Assembly (NCBI GenBank): GCA_019637955.1
Contig: JAHBUS010000003.1
Coordinates: forward strand, 62,001-126,000
Length of the DNA stretch: 64,000 bases
Reading direction: 5' to 3'
Source of the DNA: Pseudobdellovibrionaceae bacterium
GTDB lineage: Bacteria > Bdellovibrionota > Bdellovibrionia > Bdellovibrionales > Bdellovibrionaceae
This document shows positions 32,339 to 41,082 of the stretch, in pieces (position 1 is the first letter of the stretch; each line of letters begins with the position of its first letter). The notes under the pieces are model-generated. The model made no database searches. It saw only the letters and a list, made by a program, of their open reading frames with translations, and was not told where the DNA came from. Made by a program: the position numbers and the translations under genes.

Positions 32339-32923
32339 TTAGAGCGTGCGCAACCAAGCGGTCAAACTGTAGCGCCGTCTTTTCGGCGCAAGGACCTCAT
32401 GCAGGATCGTGTCAGAGCGGAAGAGCACCATCCGTCCCCCTTCGGGCAAAATCCGAATTTCTTGCCCGTTCTGGTGAATGACGAGTTCTCCGCCGTCCTC
32501 AGGCTGCCAGTTCGAATTGAGGTACAAGAGAAAAGAGACGGCGCGCTGCGACCCCGCCTGGGGTGGGTTCGAGGCTTTGCGGTCCACATGTTTGGCGTAA
32601 AACTGACCAGGCTCGTAAACGGCAAAATGAGCCTCGAAATGATCAAGGCCCAAAAAAAGTTCGGCGTTGAGCTGATGCCGCAAAAGTGTGAGCTTTTCTT
32701 GGACCCACGGCCAAACGGCGTCTTGCTCGCCCAGCCAAAGAATGCGGTCACTGCGAATGGCCGGGGTGAGCACGCCGTCGGCAATTCCGGCCGGGCGAAA
32801 GCGGGCGTCGGCGTCTTGGCGCTCGGCTTCGGCGCGCAGCCAGGCGCACTCCTCGGGCGTCACCCAATCATTCTGCACCGTCCAAGATTTTTCGACCAGT
32901 TCGTCGATGAGTGACAAGCCCAT
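32339..32923 (-). CDS. 2-oxoglutarate/Fe(II)-dependent oxygenase, prolyl-4-hydroxylase-like
   Basis: 194 residues. The double-stranded beta-helix core shows the iron ligands H112 and D114 (YAKHVDRKASNPP) and H175 (DTILHEVLAP), and the 2-oxoglutarate-binding Arg near 184 (RRRYSLTAWLRT). AVSFLLYLNSNWQPEDGGEL is typical of the P4Hc subgroup that hydroxylates prolines or other residues in proteins. The target is unknown. It ends 11 bases before the ABC half A start and may share its transcript; its own upstream region faces the amine oxidase gene (25 bases). Confidence 0.92.
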   Translation of the reverse strand: MGLSLIDELVEKSWTVQNDWVTPEECAWLRAEAERQDADARFRPAGIADGVLTPAIRSDRILWLGEQDAVWPWVQEKLTLLRHQLNAELFLGLDHFEAHFAVYEPGQFYAKHVDRKASNPPQAGSQRAVSFLLYLNSNWQPEDGGELVIHQNGQEIRILPEGGRMVLFRSDTILHEVLAPKRRRYSLTAWLRTL

Positions 32924-32948
32924 GGGGCCTTCTTACACTGATTGTCGG

Positions 32949-34391
32949 ATGAAGGCTATGCAGCGCAGGCAATTTTTAAAGAACGCAGGACTCACGGGCG
33001 CAGCTCTAGCGCTGCCGGGATGTTCGTCTTTGGACCGGATGTTCATGGGTCAATCGGGCGATCTTTCGGACCGCACCGTGATCTTGGGCGGTGGGCTTGC
33101 GGGACTGCGTGCCGCCTACGAACTGCGCAAGCGCGGTCAGGCGTACCGCATTTTCGAGGGCAGCACCCGCATTGGCGGGCGGGCCTGGACGCTTCAGTCG
33201 CTGACGCCGGCAAGCCAGTCCGGTGAGATCGGCTTTGAATGGTTTTCTCAAGATCAGCCCGTGTTTTGGTCATTGGCCAAAGAGTTGAAGCTCGAAATTC
33301 TGGAAGTTCGCAATCAGCGCACCCAGCTTTTTTTGCAAACCCGCGGAGGCCTCTCGCCAGTTCCCGAAGCCGATTTGCGCCGCGTGCGCGATCTGGCCCG
33401 CAAGCGTGAAGGTCTTCAAGGCGAACGCAGCAAGCTGGCGCTCCAGCGCCACGTCTGGCGCGAAGGCCTTTTGGCGAAGTCACCTCAATCGGTTCAAGAT
33501 TGGGCGTCGGCGCAGTCGGGCGATGCCGCGTGGAGCGAACTCGTCCAGGCTTGGTGCGCGTTGAATTACGGCGCCGCTCCCTCGCAGATTCATGCGTGGG
33601 CGTTCGCGCAGCCGTTTCTTTTTGGTGAGTCCATGGTGGACCTTTGGTCCTCCTCGCGTTTTAAGTTCCGCGGTGGAAGCTCCTCGCTGGCCGAGGCCTT
33701 GCTCGACCGTGTGATGGGCGCGATTCCCGGCGACCGCCTGCGGATGGGCCATAAACTGGTGCGGGTTGAAAAACTCAAAGACGGTTTCGAGCTGACGTTC
33801 GAGACGCCCGAGGGACGTCGACGCTTTAAAGCCGGCAACGTGATCTGCGCGCTGCCGTGGTCGGTGCTCAAAAACATCGAAGGCTTCGACAAATTTGAAG
33901 AGGCACCCAAGCTTCTGGCGCCGCAAATGTCGTCGCAAGCCAAAGCCGTTTTGAGCTTTCGCGAACGTTACTGGCGCCGCAAATGGGATCAGGGCCGCGT
34001 GCTCGGATCGCCGCTCGTGTGGGAGTCGACCTACCGGTCGCAGGCCCTCATCGAGAACTCGTGGGGGCTCTTGTCGCTGACGTGGTCGGCGGCCGCCGCC
34101 GAGAAGGCGGGTCCTCATTTGGTGAAGAAATGGATCGATGAATCCCAGGCTGCCGAGAAGCGCCCCGATCTTCCGCTCGTCGAGACTCATATGCACGATT
34201 GGACCCGCCACCCTTGGAGCTTGGGCTCTCGGGCCTATCCGGGTCTGGAGCAAAACGAGAAGGTTTTTGAAAAAACGCAAGGGGCGTGGATCTGGGCGGG
34301 GGATCATTGCGGCCAGGACTCAATTGGCACCGCCGCCGGGGCCTTGATCAGCGGCGCGAAAGCCGCTGCCTTGATCCGAGATCAAAAGTAG
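32949..34391 (+). CDS. Tat-exported flavin amine oxidase lipoprotein
   Basis: 480 residues from the ATG at 32949 (an ATG 9 bases later is also possible). QRRQFLKNAGLTGAALALPGC combines a twin-arginine motif (RR6-7) with a lipobox ending in Cys25, so it is probably exported folded with FAD and anchored to a membrane. The Rossmann motif VILGGGLAGLRAAYELRKRG, E70 at the end of strand 2 and IGGRAW are the FAD site of the monoamine oxidase family. The C-terminal WIWAGDHCGQDSIGTAAGAL closes the FAD fold. It oxidises an amine, giving aldehyde and peroxide; the substrate is unknown. Confidence 0.92.
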   Translation: MKAMQRRQFLKNAGLTGAALALPGCSSLDRMFMGQSGDLSDRTVILGGGLAGLRAAYELRKRGQAYRIFEGSTRIGGRAWTLQSLTPASQSGEIGFEWFSQDQPVFWSLAKELKLEILEVRNQRTQLFLQTRGGLSPVPEADLRRVRDLARKREGLQGERSKLALQRHVWREGLLAKSPQSVQDWASAQSGDAAWSELVQAWCALNYGAAPSQIHAWAFAQPFLFGESMVDLWSSSRFKFRGGSSSLAEALLDRVMGAIPGDRLRMGHKLVRVEKLKDGFELTFETPEGRRRFKAGNVICALPWSVLKNIEGFDKFEEAPKLLAPQMSSQAKAVLSFRERYWRRKWDQGRVLGSPLVWESTYRSQALIENSWGLLSLTWSAAAAEKAGPHLVKKWIDESQAAEKRPDLPLVETHMHDWTRHPWSLGSRAYPGLEQNEKVFEKTQGAWIWAGDHCGQDSIGTAAGALISGAKAAALIRDQK

Positions 34392-34420
34392 GGTAGCTAG
34401 GGCCCTTGAAAAGGGGTCCC

Positions 34421-35092
34421 ATGGCCAAAACCAGAACCACCAAAAAACGCCACACCGCCGACAATATTTTGGCCCGCGTGCGTCCGACCCCCATGAAAGA
34501 CAACGGTCTTTCGGATGAAGAAAAAATCGCCTCCATTGCCGATAAATTCACCGACATCATGAACGTTCTGGGTTTGGACTTGAGCAACGATTCTTTGCGC
34601 GAGACACCCCGCCGGATCGCCAAGATGTACGTCAACGAGATCTTCAGCGGCCTGAAAAGCGAGACGTTTCCCAAAATGACCGTGATCGAAAACGAAATGG
34701 ACTACGACCAGATGGTGTTGGTTCAGGACATTCAGGTCATCAGCGTGTGCGAGCACCATTTTCAGACCATCGATGGCCTCGCCACGGTGGCCTACATTCC
34801 GAATAAAAAAGTGATCGGTCTTTCGAAGATCAACCGCATCGTGCGCTACTTCTCGCGCCGTCCGCAGGTGCAAGAACGCTTGACGAAGCAGATCGCCGAT
34901 TGTCTTCAATACGTGTTGGGAACCGATCACGTCGCGGTTCATATCAATGCCCGCCACTACTGCGTGATCGCGCGCGGGATCGAAGATCATCACAGTTCGA
35001 CGAGCACGTCGGATTTGCGCGGCCACTTCAAGTCGCGTCCCGAGACCCGTTCGGAGTTCTTGCAGCACTGCCAAACCCGTCTGCGAATCTAA
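34421..35092 (+). CDS. folE: GTP cyclohydrolase I
   Basis: Converts GTP to 7,8-dihydroneopterin triphosphate, the first step of folate synthesis. The ATG at 34421 has AAGGGG 4 bases upstream and gives 223 residues. With this start the zinc ligands are C110, H113 (CEHHF) and C181 (HYCVIARGI), the same numbers as in the E. coli enzyme. Other family blocks are [51 protein letters not shown] and [12 protein letters not shown]. The trmK-like gene follows after 7 bases. Confidence 0.97.
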   Translation: MAKTRTTKKRHTADNILARVRPTPMKDNGLSDEEKIASIADKFTDIMNVLGLDLSNDSLRETPRRIAKMYVNEIFSGLKSETFPKMTVIENEMDYDQMVLVQDIQVISVCEHHFQTIDGLATVAYIPNKKVIGLSKINRIVRYFSRRPQVQERLTKQIADCLQYVLGTDHVAVHINARHYCVIARGIEDHHSSTSTSDLRGHFKSRPETRSEFLQHCQTRLRI

Positions 35093-35099
35093 GAGCACC

Positions 35100-35558
35100 A
35101 TGACGCCGCGACTGAAATACCTGCTTTCAAAAGCGGATCCGGCTCGTCCTTTGTGGGACATTGGCTGTGACCATGGCTACCTGGGCGAAGGGGCGCTTCT
35201 CGCGGGGTTTCCGCGCGTGGAGTTCGTGGACCCGGCCGCTCACCTCGTCGACAAGCTCAAACGCCGTTTGGCCTTTCGCTTTGGAAACACCGGTTACCAT
35301 GCGCTTCGCGGTCAGGATCTTGCGGCTCCGGTCACGGGCAATATCGTGATGGCGGGCTTTGGCGGCGATCAGATGCGCGAGATTCTCGAAGCTTGGCTTG
35401 AGCGAGGGCTCTTGCGCGAGGGGCGCTTGATCCTGTCTCCACATAAAGATGAAGACAAGCTGCGTGCGTGGATTGAAGAGACGTTCACGATTTCAGAGCA
35501 GAGCTCTTTCGACGAGCGTGGACGAGTCCGACCGATTTTCGTCTGCGAGCAAAAATAA
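35100..35558 (+). CDS. TrmK-like SAM-dependent methyltransferase (short)
   Basis: 152 residues. The SAM-binding motif LWDIGCDHGYLGEGALLAG, then VEFVDPAAHLVDKLKRRL, GNIVMAGFGGDQMREILEAW and GRLILSPHKDEDKLRAWIEE follow the order of TrmK, which methylates N1 of A22 in tRNA. It is shorter than typical TrmK (about 220-240), because the C-terminal helical region is absent. It may be a truncated paralogue with a different target. It directly follows folE. Its stop is 2 bases from the convergent cupin gene's stop. Confidence 0.75.
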   Translation: MTPRLKYLLSKADPARPLWDIGCDHGYLGEGALLAGFPRVEFVDPAAHLVDKLKRRLAFRFGNTGYHALRGQDLAAPVTGNIVMAGFGGDQMREILEAWLERGLLREGRLILSPHKDEDKLRAWIEETFTISEQSSFDERGRVRPIFVCEQK

Positions 35559-35560
35559 AA

Positions 35561-36226
35561 CTAAAATTCGCGGTACGTGCGGCTGAGCATCGGATTTTGT
35601 TGATCCGAAGGCCCGACATCCGAATCGGGATGATAGGCGATGATCAGCATGCCGTTGTCAAACGAGCGGAAGTTGTGCGGATAGGCCTCTTCCAAGATAA
35701 AGACTTTGCCGGCCTGAAGCGGAACTTCCGGGCGGCCCGGTGACACGCACACGCCCTCACCCGAAACGACGGTGCCCAAGCGGATGCTCGGGTGCACGTG
35801 CAGGGTTTGGTTCACGTTCGGGGGAAACGACAACAGGTTGAGGACGGGATCGCCCACGCGGGGCGGGGAGACCAAGATCGAATTCATGCAGTTGTCGATG
35901 TAACCGAGGCGGCCGGTTTTTTCGACGGGTCCCCCAAACTGGGTCAGGCCGCGAAAGCCGATGCGCTGAAACAGGCACGCGCTGCCGGTGCCCGAGATCT
36001 TAAAGGCGCCCGCGACTGAAATGTGCATGCCCTTCACAAGCGTGATTTCGATTCCGTTCTGGTAAGTGATTTTGAGTTGACCGTCATGAACAAAACCAAA
36101 GGTGTGCGTGAACTCTTCGGTGAAGCTTTGCTCGCCGCTGACGTGACCGATCAGGCGGGACGGGTACATGCACGTCGACTGGTCGAAGATAAGGCCGTTT
36201 TGAATGGCTTTGAAGTCGGCTTTCAT
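35561..36226 (-). CDS. Bicupin protein
   Basis: The ATG at 36226 with AAAGGGG upstream gives 221 residues. Two cupin-like barrels are visible. The N-terminal one (about 15-95, TFGFVHDGQLKITYQNG) lacks His ligands. The C-terminal one (about 125-205) has HVHPSIRLGTVVSGEGVCV, with two His, and LQAGKVFILEEAYPHNFRSF with another, a plausible metal site. No DNA-binding domain is attached. It could be an enzyme or a small-molecule sensor. Confidence 0.8.
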   Translation of the reverse strand: MKADFKAIQNGLIFDQSTCMYPSRLIGHVSGEQSFTEEFTHTFGFVHDGQLKITYQNGIEITLVKGMHISVAGAFKISGTGSACLFQRIGFRGLTQFGGPVEKTGRLGYIDNCMNSILVSPPRVGDPVLNLLSFPPNVNQTLHVHPSIRLGTVVSGEGVCVSPGRPEVPLQAGKVFILEEAYPHNFRSFDNGMLIIAYHPDSDVGPSDQQNPMLSRTYREF

Positions 36227-36371
36227 GAAACCCCTTTCGGCTGATTTGAGCAAATTCTCGAATGATCTTGCGGAAAGGTCAAACGTCCTGTTTTGAGAAA
36301 TTCTGACCGCAAGTCCCGTCAATCCCGGCCGTTCTCGTGCCGATAAGTCAGGCAGAAAGGTGGTTTACCAC

Positions 36372-36671
36372 ATGAGTGCACAATACGATTTGCCGGGTCT
36401 TTATCAGTTCCTGGCGCAAACACCCGAGCAAGGCCTTCGCAAAATGTTTGTTGATGGAAAGCCGATGACCGACGCTCACTTTTCGTTGCTGCTCAAAGTT
36501 GTCCGCGCGGGTCATGAACCCGAATTCTGCGGCTTCGCCGAAAAGAAAGACTTCCCCAAATTGAAGTTCTCGCCCGGCGAGACCAAGATCAAAGAGAAGT
36601 TCTGGGACGACTGCTTCACGACCTTCAAGTCGCGCGGCATCTTGAACCCCTCTTCGGCCAAAGCGGCTTAA
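36372..36671 (+). CDS. Small soluble protein of unknown function
   Basis: 99 residues from the ATG at 36372, with AGGTGG 8 bases upstream; the spacer and SD form the palindrome GTGGTTTACCAC. No signal peptide or membrane segment. Sequence features are a predicted helix LPGLYQFLAQTPEQGLRKMF, a DGKPMTDAHFSLLLKVV stretch, one Cys in FCGFAEKKDFP, and KFWDDCFTTFKSRGIL. I do not recognise it. A strong terminator follows, so it is transcribed alone. Confidence 0.75.
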   Translation: MSAQYDLPGLYQFLAQTPEQGLRKMFVDGKPMTDAHFSLLLKVVRAGHEPEFCGFAEKKDFPKLKFSPGETKIKEKFWDDCFTTFKSRGILNPSSAKAA

Positions 36672-36705
36672 GCGGCCTTCAAGGCTAACCAAATTGTCTC
36701 AATTT

Positions 36706-36736
36706 AAAACAGGCTCTCCGACGGAGGGCCTGTTTT
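36706..36736 (+). terminator. Rho-independent terminator
   Basis: Arms AAAACAGGC/GCCTGTTTT extended inward by CTCCG-A-CGGAG, then GTTTTTG. It lies 34 bases after the small gene. Confidence 0.9.
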
Positions 36737-36829
36737 GTTTTTGAAAGCGCCTCGATCCTGCCGAATCTGGACCTGGCTCGAAGCGGGATTTCATCAAGAT
36801 CAAAAACCCGTAAGCCGAAAAGTAACTTG

Positions 36830-37381
36830 ATGAGAAGACTGGTTTTTATGCTCATTTTAGGTTTGATCGGGTGTTCGAAAGTGGACCCCACCATCGAAAG
36901 CGCCGAAAGCGTTTCGTCGCTCTCGCTGAATAAAACCGTTTTTTCCAGTAAGAATCCGGCGGCGCTCGACCTGGCGTTCTCGGGAACGTGCGACAAACTC
37001 GTGACTTCTTTTCAAGTGGCGGACTCTTCGGCCAACTGGCGCACGCCGCAAAGCATGGGCGGCACGGTCACCAACGAATGTTTGAGCAAAGGATCGTTCA
37101 CCATTCGCATCCCGGCGGTGGGTGCGGCTTTGAGCGCGATCGGCGCTTTGGCCGAAGGCGCGTCGGGCTCGATCTCGGTGCGTGGTCTTTCGGATTACGG
37201 CGCGACCTCGCAAGCTTCGCTGCAAATCACGCATCTCACATCGGCCTACACCATTCGCGGCAAGACCGACGGCACCACCTCGATGGCGCCGGGCTCTTTG
37301 ACGCCGGGTTTGAAGTCAAACCCGATCAAACCACAACGAGTTTTGGCGGGCGGGTACAAGATCCGCGCGGGACTGAGGTAA
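36830..37381 (+). CDS. Lipoprotein in the same operon as the fibre protein
   Basis: 183 residues; MRRLVFMLILGLIGC is a short lipoprotein signal (Cys15). The mature part is beta-rich and Ser/Thr-rich (SSLSLNKTVFSSKNPAALDL, VTSFQVADSSANWRTPQSMG, GSFTIRIPAVGAAL) and ends GGYKIRAGLR. It contains two Cys (GTCDKL, NECLSKG). The 4-base gap to the fibre gene implies coupling. It may anchor, present or assemble the fibre at the outer membrane; that role is inference from position only. Confidence 0.83.
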   Translation: MRRLVFMLILGLIGCSKVDPTIESAESVSSLSLNKTVFSSKNPAALDLAFSGTCDKLVTSFQVADSSANWRTPQSMGGTVTNECLSKGSFTIRIPAVGAALSAIGALAEGASGSISVRGLSDYGATSQASLQITHLTSAYTIRGKTDGTTSMAPGSLTPGLKSNPIKPQRVLAGGYKIRAGLR

Positions 37382-37385
37382 CGAC

Positions 37386-39740
37386 ATGAAACCCATCACG
37401 TTGATTTTCGCGATCCTCGCCGTTTGCACCCTGTTCTCAACCACGAGCTGGGCGGTCGGCGCGCTGTCTTACGAGGGGCAAATCCTAAAGCCCAATGATG
37501 ACCCCTTCGAAAACTCATCGGTGGATTTTACCGTGGAGCTGTGGAACACCCCCGGCACCTGCTTGATTTACAAAACCGTGATCAACCGCGATATGAGCGG
37601 CTCTTCGGGGATGTTCCAGCTCGTGATCGGCTCGATTGCTCCCACGGTCTATGGTCCGACCGATATCACCGTGGCGTTCGCGAACGGAACTTCGCACACG
37701 TGTAAAGCGCCGGAGTCGGGGATTCCCACGTACAATCCCGGTCCCAACGACCGCCGCCGGATCAAAGTTTACTTCTACGACGGGACGACGGACGTCATGG
37801 CCGATGATTTTGAAACCGTGGACGCGCCTTCGGCCGTGACCTCGCAATCGGTGTCGGGCTACCGCGCCGAGAACTTGTTTAAGGTCAACGGTTCGATCGC
37901 GTCGACCTTCAGCGTGACCGCCTTCAATGCGGTCTATGATTTTGCCAATAAACTGGGACTTAACACCAACGTTTCGAGTTTGCCCGCACCCACCACCTTT
38001 GGTGATGCGACCAACTTTCCGGTTCTGGAGATCGACGCCTTGGGGCGGATCACCAATGTGACCTTGCAGCCGATCAGTCTGGGTTCGAGCTCGATCGGTG
38101 ACGGTTCGATCATCACCAATAAACTCGCCGACGGCGCCGTGACGACCGTCAAGCTCGCCGACGGTGCGGTGTCGACTTTGAAAATCGGCAACTTGCAAGT
38201 GACCGACGCGAAGATCGCCAGCGTGGATGCCGGCAAAATGACCGGGATCTTGAGCGTCGAAAATGGCGGCTCCGGCGTGGCCGTGGTTCCCGGTGACGCG
38301 AACAAAGTGTTCGCGGTCAATGCGGCGGGAACGGGCGGATCGGTGCGCTCGCTGATCGCGGGGCCTGGCATCGACATCACTCACGGAGCAGGCTCGATCA
38401 CGATCGGCTCGCAAAATTTGGGAACGGTGACCAGCGTGGGATTGACGATGCCGTCATTCTTCAGCGTGGGAACTCCCACCATCACCAACTCCGGAACTTT
38501 CGCCGTGAGCATGGTGGCGCAAACTCAGAACAAAGTCCTGGCCTCGCCGCCCTCGTCGACGGGCGCGCCGACATTCCGCACACTCGCGGAGAACGACATC
38601 CCGACGCTGTCGGTTGCGGGTAAAGTTTTGGATTCGGCCACCTCGGCGACATCGGTCTCAACGCCGGACACGATTATCAAACGAGATGGAACGAACAAGT
38701 TCTTCGCCGGTTCCGCCAATTTGACGACGACCGAGTTCGTCAACGGGGGCGCCACGGTTTCGATGCACGCTTCCGGAATTCCGTTCACTAGTTACGATCT
38801 ATTTTTGCCGACCTCGGCGGGCACCAACGGGCAGGTTCTTCGAACCGACGGGACGGGAACGCTGAGTTGGATGACGCCCGCGGTGGGAACCGTGACCAGC
38901 GTCAATATGACAACACCGTCAATTCTGACAGTGTCGGGTGCACCGGTGACCTCGTCGGGAACCATCGCGTTGGCCCTGGCCAACACGCAGGCGAAGAAGT
39001 TTTTCGCGGGGCCTTTGCATGGCGCCGGTGACAATCAGCCCACGTTCCGCGTGATGGACCCGCGAGATGTGCCCGCGCTTTCGGGCGTCGTGGTTCTTTC
39101 GGCCTCGATTGGCGACGTCGTGGGCAATCCCTACACGATTGATGGCACCGATGAAAAGAAGTCGTTCTTACTTCCCGGATCGACGGGCGAATACTATTTC
39201 TCAGAAACGCTGCCGGTCGGTTCGCAGATCACGATCAGCAACAAGGTGGGCGCGTTCAACTACACCCGCGTCTACATGAACAACACGGCCTCGACGATCA
39301 GCACGAACGACTCGATCTACATGGCGGCGGGCGCTTCGGTCACCTTGGTGAAGCGCGATGCCAACAGCTGGGAAGTCGTGACCTCGCACAAAATGGGCGC
39401 GATCAACTGCGCACCTTCAGGAACCTATCAGGCCGATCTCGTTGGTCTGCCGGGTCTGCAAACGTCGTTCTGTATCGAGCGCACGGCCAGCACCAGCACC
39501 GATTACGACTCGGCGACCATCACTTGTTTTGATCGCGGCCGCAAGCTCTGCAATATGGATGAGCTTCGTTATGCCCGTGCAAAATCGCGGATCCCATCGT
39601 GCACGAGCACGAGCTACAATGTGTGGGCGCAAAACTCGGTGAGCACCACCGAAGCTTTGCATTACAACTGTAACAACAACAGTTACACGGCGGGCCTTTC
39701 GGTGCGCGCCTCTTCGAACCCGTTCCTCTGCTGCTACTAA
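37386..39740 (+). CDS. Secreted phage-tail-fibre-like protein with Cys-rich tip
   Basis: 784 residues. Signal peptide MKPITLIFAILAVCTLFSTTSWA. Residues 25-150 form a beta-sandwich base that begins GALSYEGQILKPNDDPFENS. From about 190 to 620 it has fibre-shaft repeats like those in phage tail fibres: LADGAVTTVKLADGAV, GTVTSVGLTMPSFFSVGTP, GTVTSVNMTTPSILTVSG, NGQVLRTDGTGTLSWMTP. The last 110 residues are Cys-rich (TITCFDRGRKLCNMDELRYA, YNCNNNS, NPFLCCY) and resemble the small C-type-lectin-like tips in such fibres. Bdellovibrio proteins of this architecture are described as mosaic adhesive trimers used in prey contact. Assignment here rests on motif resemblance. Confidence 0.85.
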   Translation: MKPITLIFAILAVCTLFSTTSWAVGALSYEGQILKPNDDPFENSSVDFTVELWNTPGTCLIYKTVINRDMSGSSGMFQLVIGSIAPTVYGPTDITVAFANGTSHTCKAPESGIPTYNPGPNDRRRIKVYFYDGTTDVMADDFETVDAPSAVTSQSVSGYRAENLFKVNGSIASTFSVTAFNAVYDFANKLGLNTNVSSLPAPTTFGDATNFPVLEIDALGRITNVTLQPISLGSSSIGDGSIITNKLADGAVTTVKLADGAVSTLKIGNLQVTDAKIASVDAGKMTGILSVENGGSGVAVVPGDANKVFAVNAAGTGGSVRSLIAGPGIDITHGAGSITIGSQNLGTVTSVGLTMPSFFSVGTPTITNSGTFAVSMVAQTQNKVLASPPSSTGAPTFRTLAENDIPTLSVAGKVLDSATSATSVSTPDTIIKRDGTNKFFAGSANLTTTEFVNGGATVSMHASGIPFTSYDLFLPTSAGTNGQVLRTDGTGTLSWMTPAVGTVTSVNMTTPSILTVSGAPVTSSGTIALALANTQAKKFFAGPLHGAGDNQPTFRVMDPRDVPALSGVVVLSASIGDVVGNPYTIDGTDEKKSFLLPGSTGEYYFSETLPVGSQITISNKVGAFNYTRVYMNNTASTISTNDSIYMAAGASVTLVKRDANSWEVVTSHKMGAINCAPSGTYQADLVGLPGLQTSFCIERTASTSTDYDSATITCFDRGRKLCNMDELRYARAKSRIPSCTSTSYNVWAQNSVSTTEALHYNCNNNSYTAGLSVRASSNPFLCCY

Positions 39741-39766
39741 ATTAAAGGGGCTCTGCGGGCGCCTCG

Positions 39767-40306
39767 TTATCGGATTCTTCTGTAACGACTCAGGACCGCG
39801 TCCTCCGAGCAAAGCCGATCTTGCGCTTTGACTTCGGGGTCTCCGGCAATCGGGTGAACTAGAATGCTCAGGATATTTCCTTCACGCGTGTAAACGTTCT
39901 TGCGTGGCGAAACGAGGGCCGGCGGGATTTCGCAGTCGGCAGAACTGTCAGCCGTCTTTTGCGTTTTGACCTGGCTGACGGTGATCTCTTGAGCGTCAAT
40001 GTCCCAGCGGCTGGTCGTCACCAGCCGGCACTTGGTGGGTTTGCCATCACTCTTCTCAATCGAGTTGATCTCCGAAATGGCTTGAGAACCTTCGACTTTG
40101 ATGACGTGAACAACGGCTCCACGGCGAAGCTGAGAGTTGGCGGCGGCCAGTTGGGGAGTCGACTTCATGTCGAAACAGACCATGTCTTCGAGGGCCCAGG
40201 TGCCACCCAAAGGACTTCCGAATTTCTCGGAGGGCGGGAGGCTGGAGCAGCCCGCAAAAATCGCGAATGAGATGACGGTTAGAAGGCCTTGCAAAGATGT
40301 TTTCAT
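39767..40306 (-). CDS. Lipoprotein of unknown function
   Basis: The ATG at 40306 gives 179 residues with lipobox IFAGC (Cys20). The mature region (SPLGGTWALEDMVCFDMKST, GAVVHVIKVEGSQAISEI, SRWDIDAQEITVSQV, NILSILVHPIAGDPEV, AVLSRYRRI) has the length and pattern of a small lipocalin-like barrel opening with GTW; that reading is tentative. It is convergent with the fibre gene, 26 bases away. Confidence 0.78.
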   Translation of the reverse strand: MKTSLQGLLTVISFAIFAGCSSLPPSEKFGSPLGGTWALEDMVCFDMKSTPQLAAANSQLRRGAVVHVIKVEGSQAISEINSIEKSDGKPTKCRLVTTSRWDIDAQEITVSQVKTQKTADSSADCEIPPALVSPRKNVYTREGNILSILVHPIAGDPEVKAQDRLCSEDAVLSRYRRIR

Positions 40307-40367
40307 GGCCAAATCGTATCAGCTTACCGGCTCGCGCTCAAACACGTAAGTCGTTTTCCCGAAGCTC

Positions 40368-40874
40368 CTAGATCTGGTCGGGGATCAAGTCTCTGCATTC
40401 AAAGTAGGACTTCCCCGGTAAGGTCTGGATAAAGTACGTGTTCACTCCCGATAGCGTGATGGACCCAACGGTCAATTCAAGATTCTCGGCCAAGTAGAGC
40501 TTGCAGTCTTTGTCGGGGTACGCAAAATGGGCCAAGGTTCTCGTCACCAAGACTTTGAGTTTTCCGCCCTGCTTTTCGATCTCAGCCTGGATGGGCTTCA
40601 TCGCTTCATGGCAAGGTGTTGCTCCGCTTTGGTTCGTAAAATAAGTGGTGATGCCCGGCGAATGCTTGAAGTTGTCTCCAAACTCAGCAGGGATGGAGTG
40701 CGCATTCAGTGACAAGGTCGTAAAGAGATAGCCGCCATCGCCAAGAGTGCAGTGAAAGGCCGTGAGCGGGTTTTGAACTTCGACCATCTCGCTTTTGACC
40801 AGGACTGTCGACTGACCCGCATGGGCCTGGAGAAATCCAAGGACTAAAAAGAGGAACAGAACTTTTGCTTTCAT
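40368..40874 (-). CDS. Small exported protein of unknown function
   Basis: 168 residues; MKAKVLFLFLVLGFLQAHA is a signal peptide cut before GQSTV. The mature domain has four Cys (AFHCTL, ATPCHEA, DKDCKLY, FECRDL), enough for two disulfides, and beta-strands such as GGYLFTTLSLNAHSI, KLKVLVTRTLAHFAYP and ELTVGSITLSGVNTYFI. Not recognised. The 208-base gap upstream (40875-41082) holds no gene I can support. Confidence 0.8.
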   Translation of the reverse strand: MKAKVLFLFLVLGFLQAHAGQSTVLVKSEMVEVQNPLTAFHCTLGDGGYLFTTLSLNAHSIPAEFGDNFKHSPGITTYFTNQSGATPCHEAMKPIQAEIEKQGGKLKVLVTRTLAHFAYPDKDCKLYLAENLELTVGSITLSGVNTYFIQTLPGKSYFECRDLIPDQI

Positions 40875-41082
40875 GACACGGTCTCCTGACTTGCCTAGTG
40901 CTTAATAGGCTTCCAGACACTTGGCAAATTGGCCGCGCCATGGGCTGTGATAGATAAAATGAATGGCCCGGTTTAGAAGAAAAGGGAATAGCGGGTTTGA
41001 TCCTCGGGGCTTGCCTGCGGCTTCGCGCTCGCGCCCGCTTAGACAGCTCTGGCCTTCCAGGCCTACGCTTACTAGTCCAAGA

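Noticed and set aside
36372-36671. Small protein as a DNA-binding or antitoxin protein
   Set aside because: No helix-turn-helix or ribbon-helix-helix pattern, and no partner gene, since a terminator follows.
37515-38414. Long open frame (299 residues) opposite the first fibre gene
   Set aside because: Composition is Arg/Asp/His-heavy, as expected of a mirror frame of GC-rich repeats; it has no start signal or domain and lies wholly inside the fibre gene.
40321-40366. Possible remnant sharing CGCTCAAACACGTAA with the gene at 57040
   Set aside because: A 15-base match between two places in 64 kb is expected by chance, and only five residues (YVFER) agree.
40875-41082. Gap searched for a small RNA or gene
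   Set aside because: Only short imperfect hairpins; no terminator-like end, no protein-like frame, no tRNA fold.
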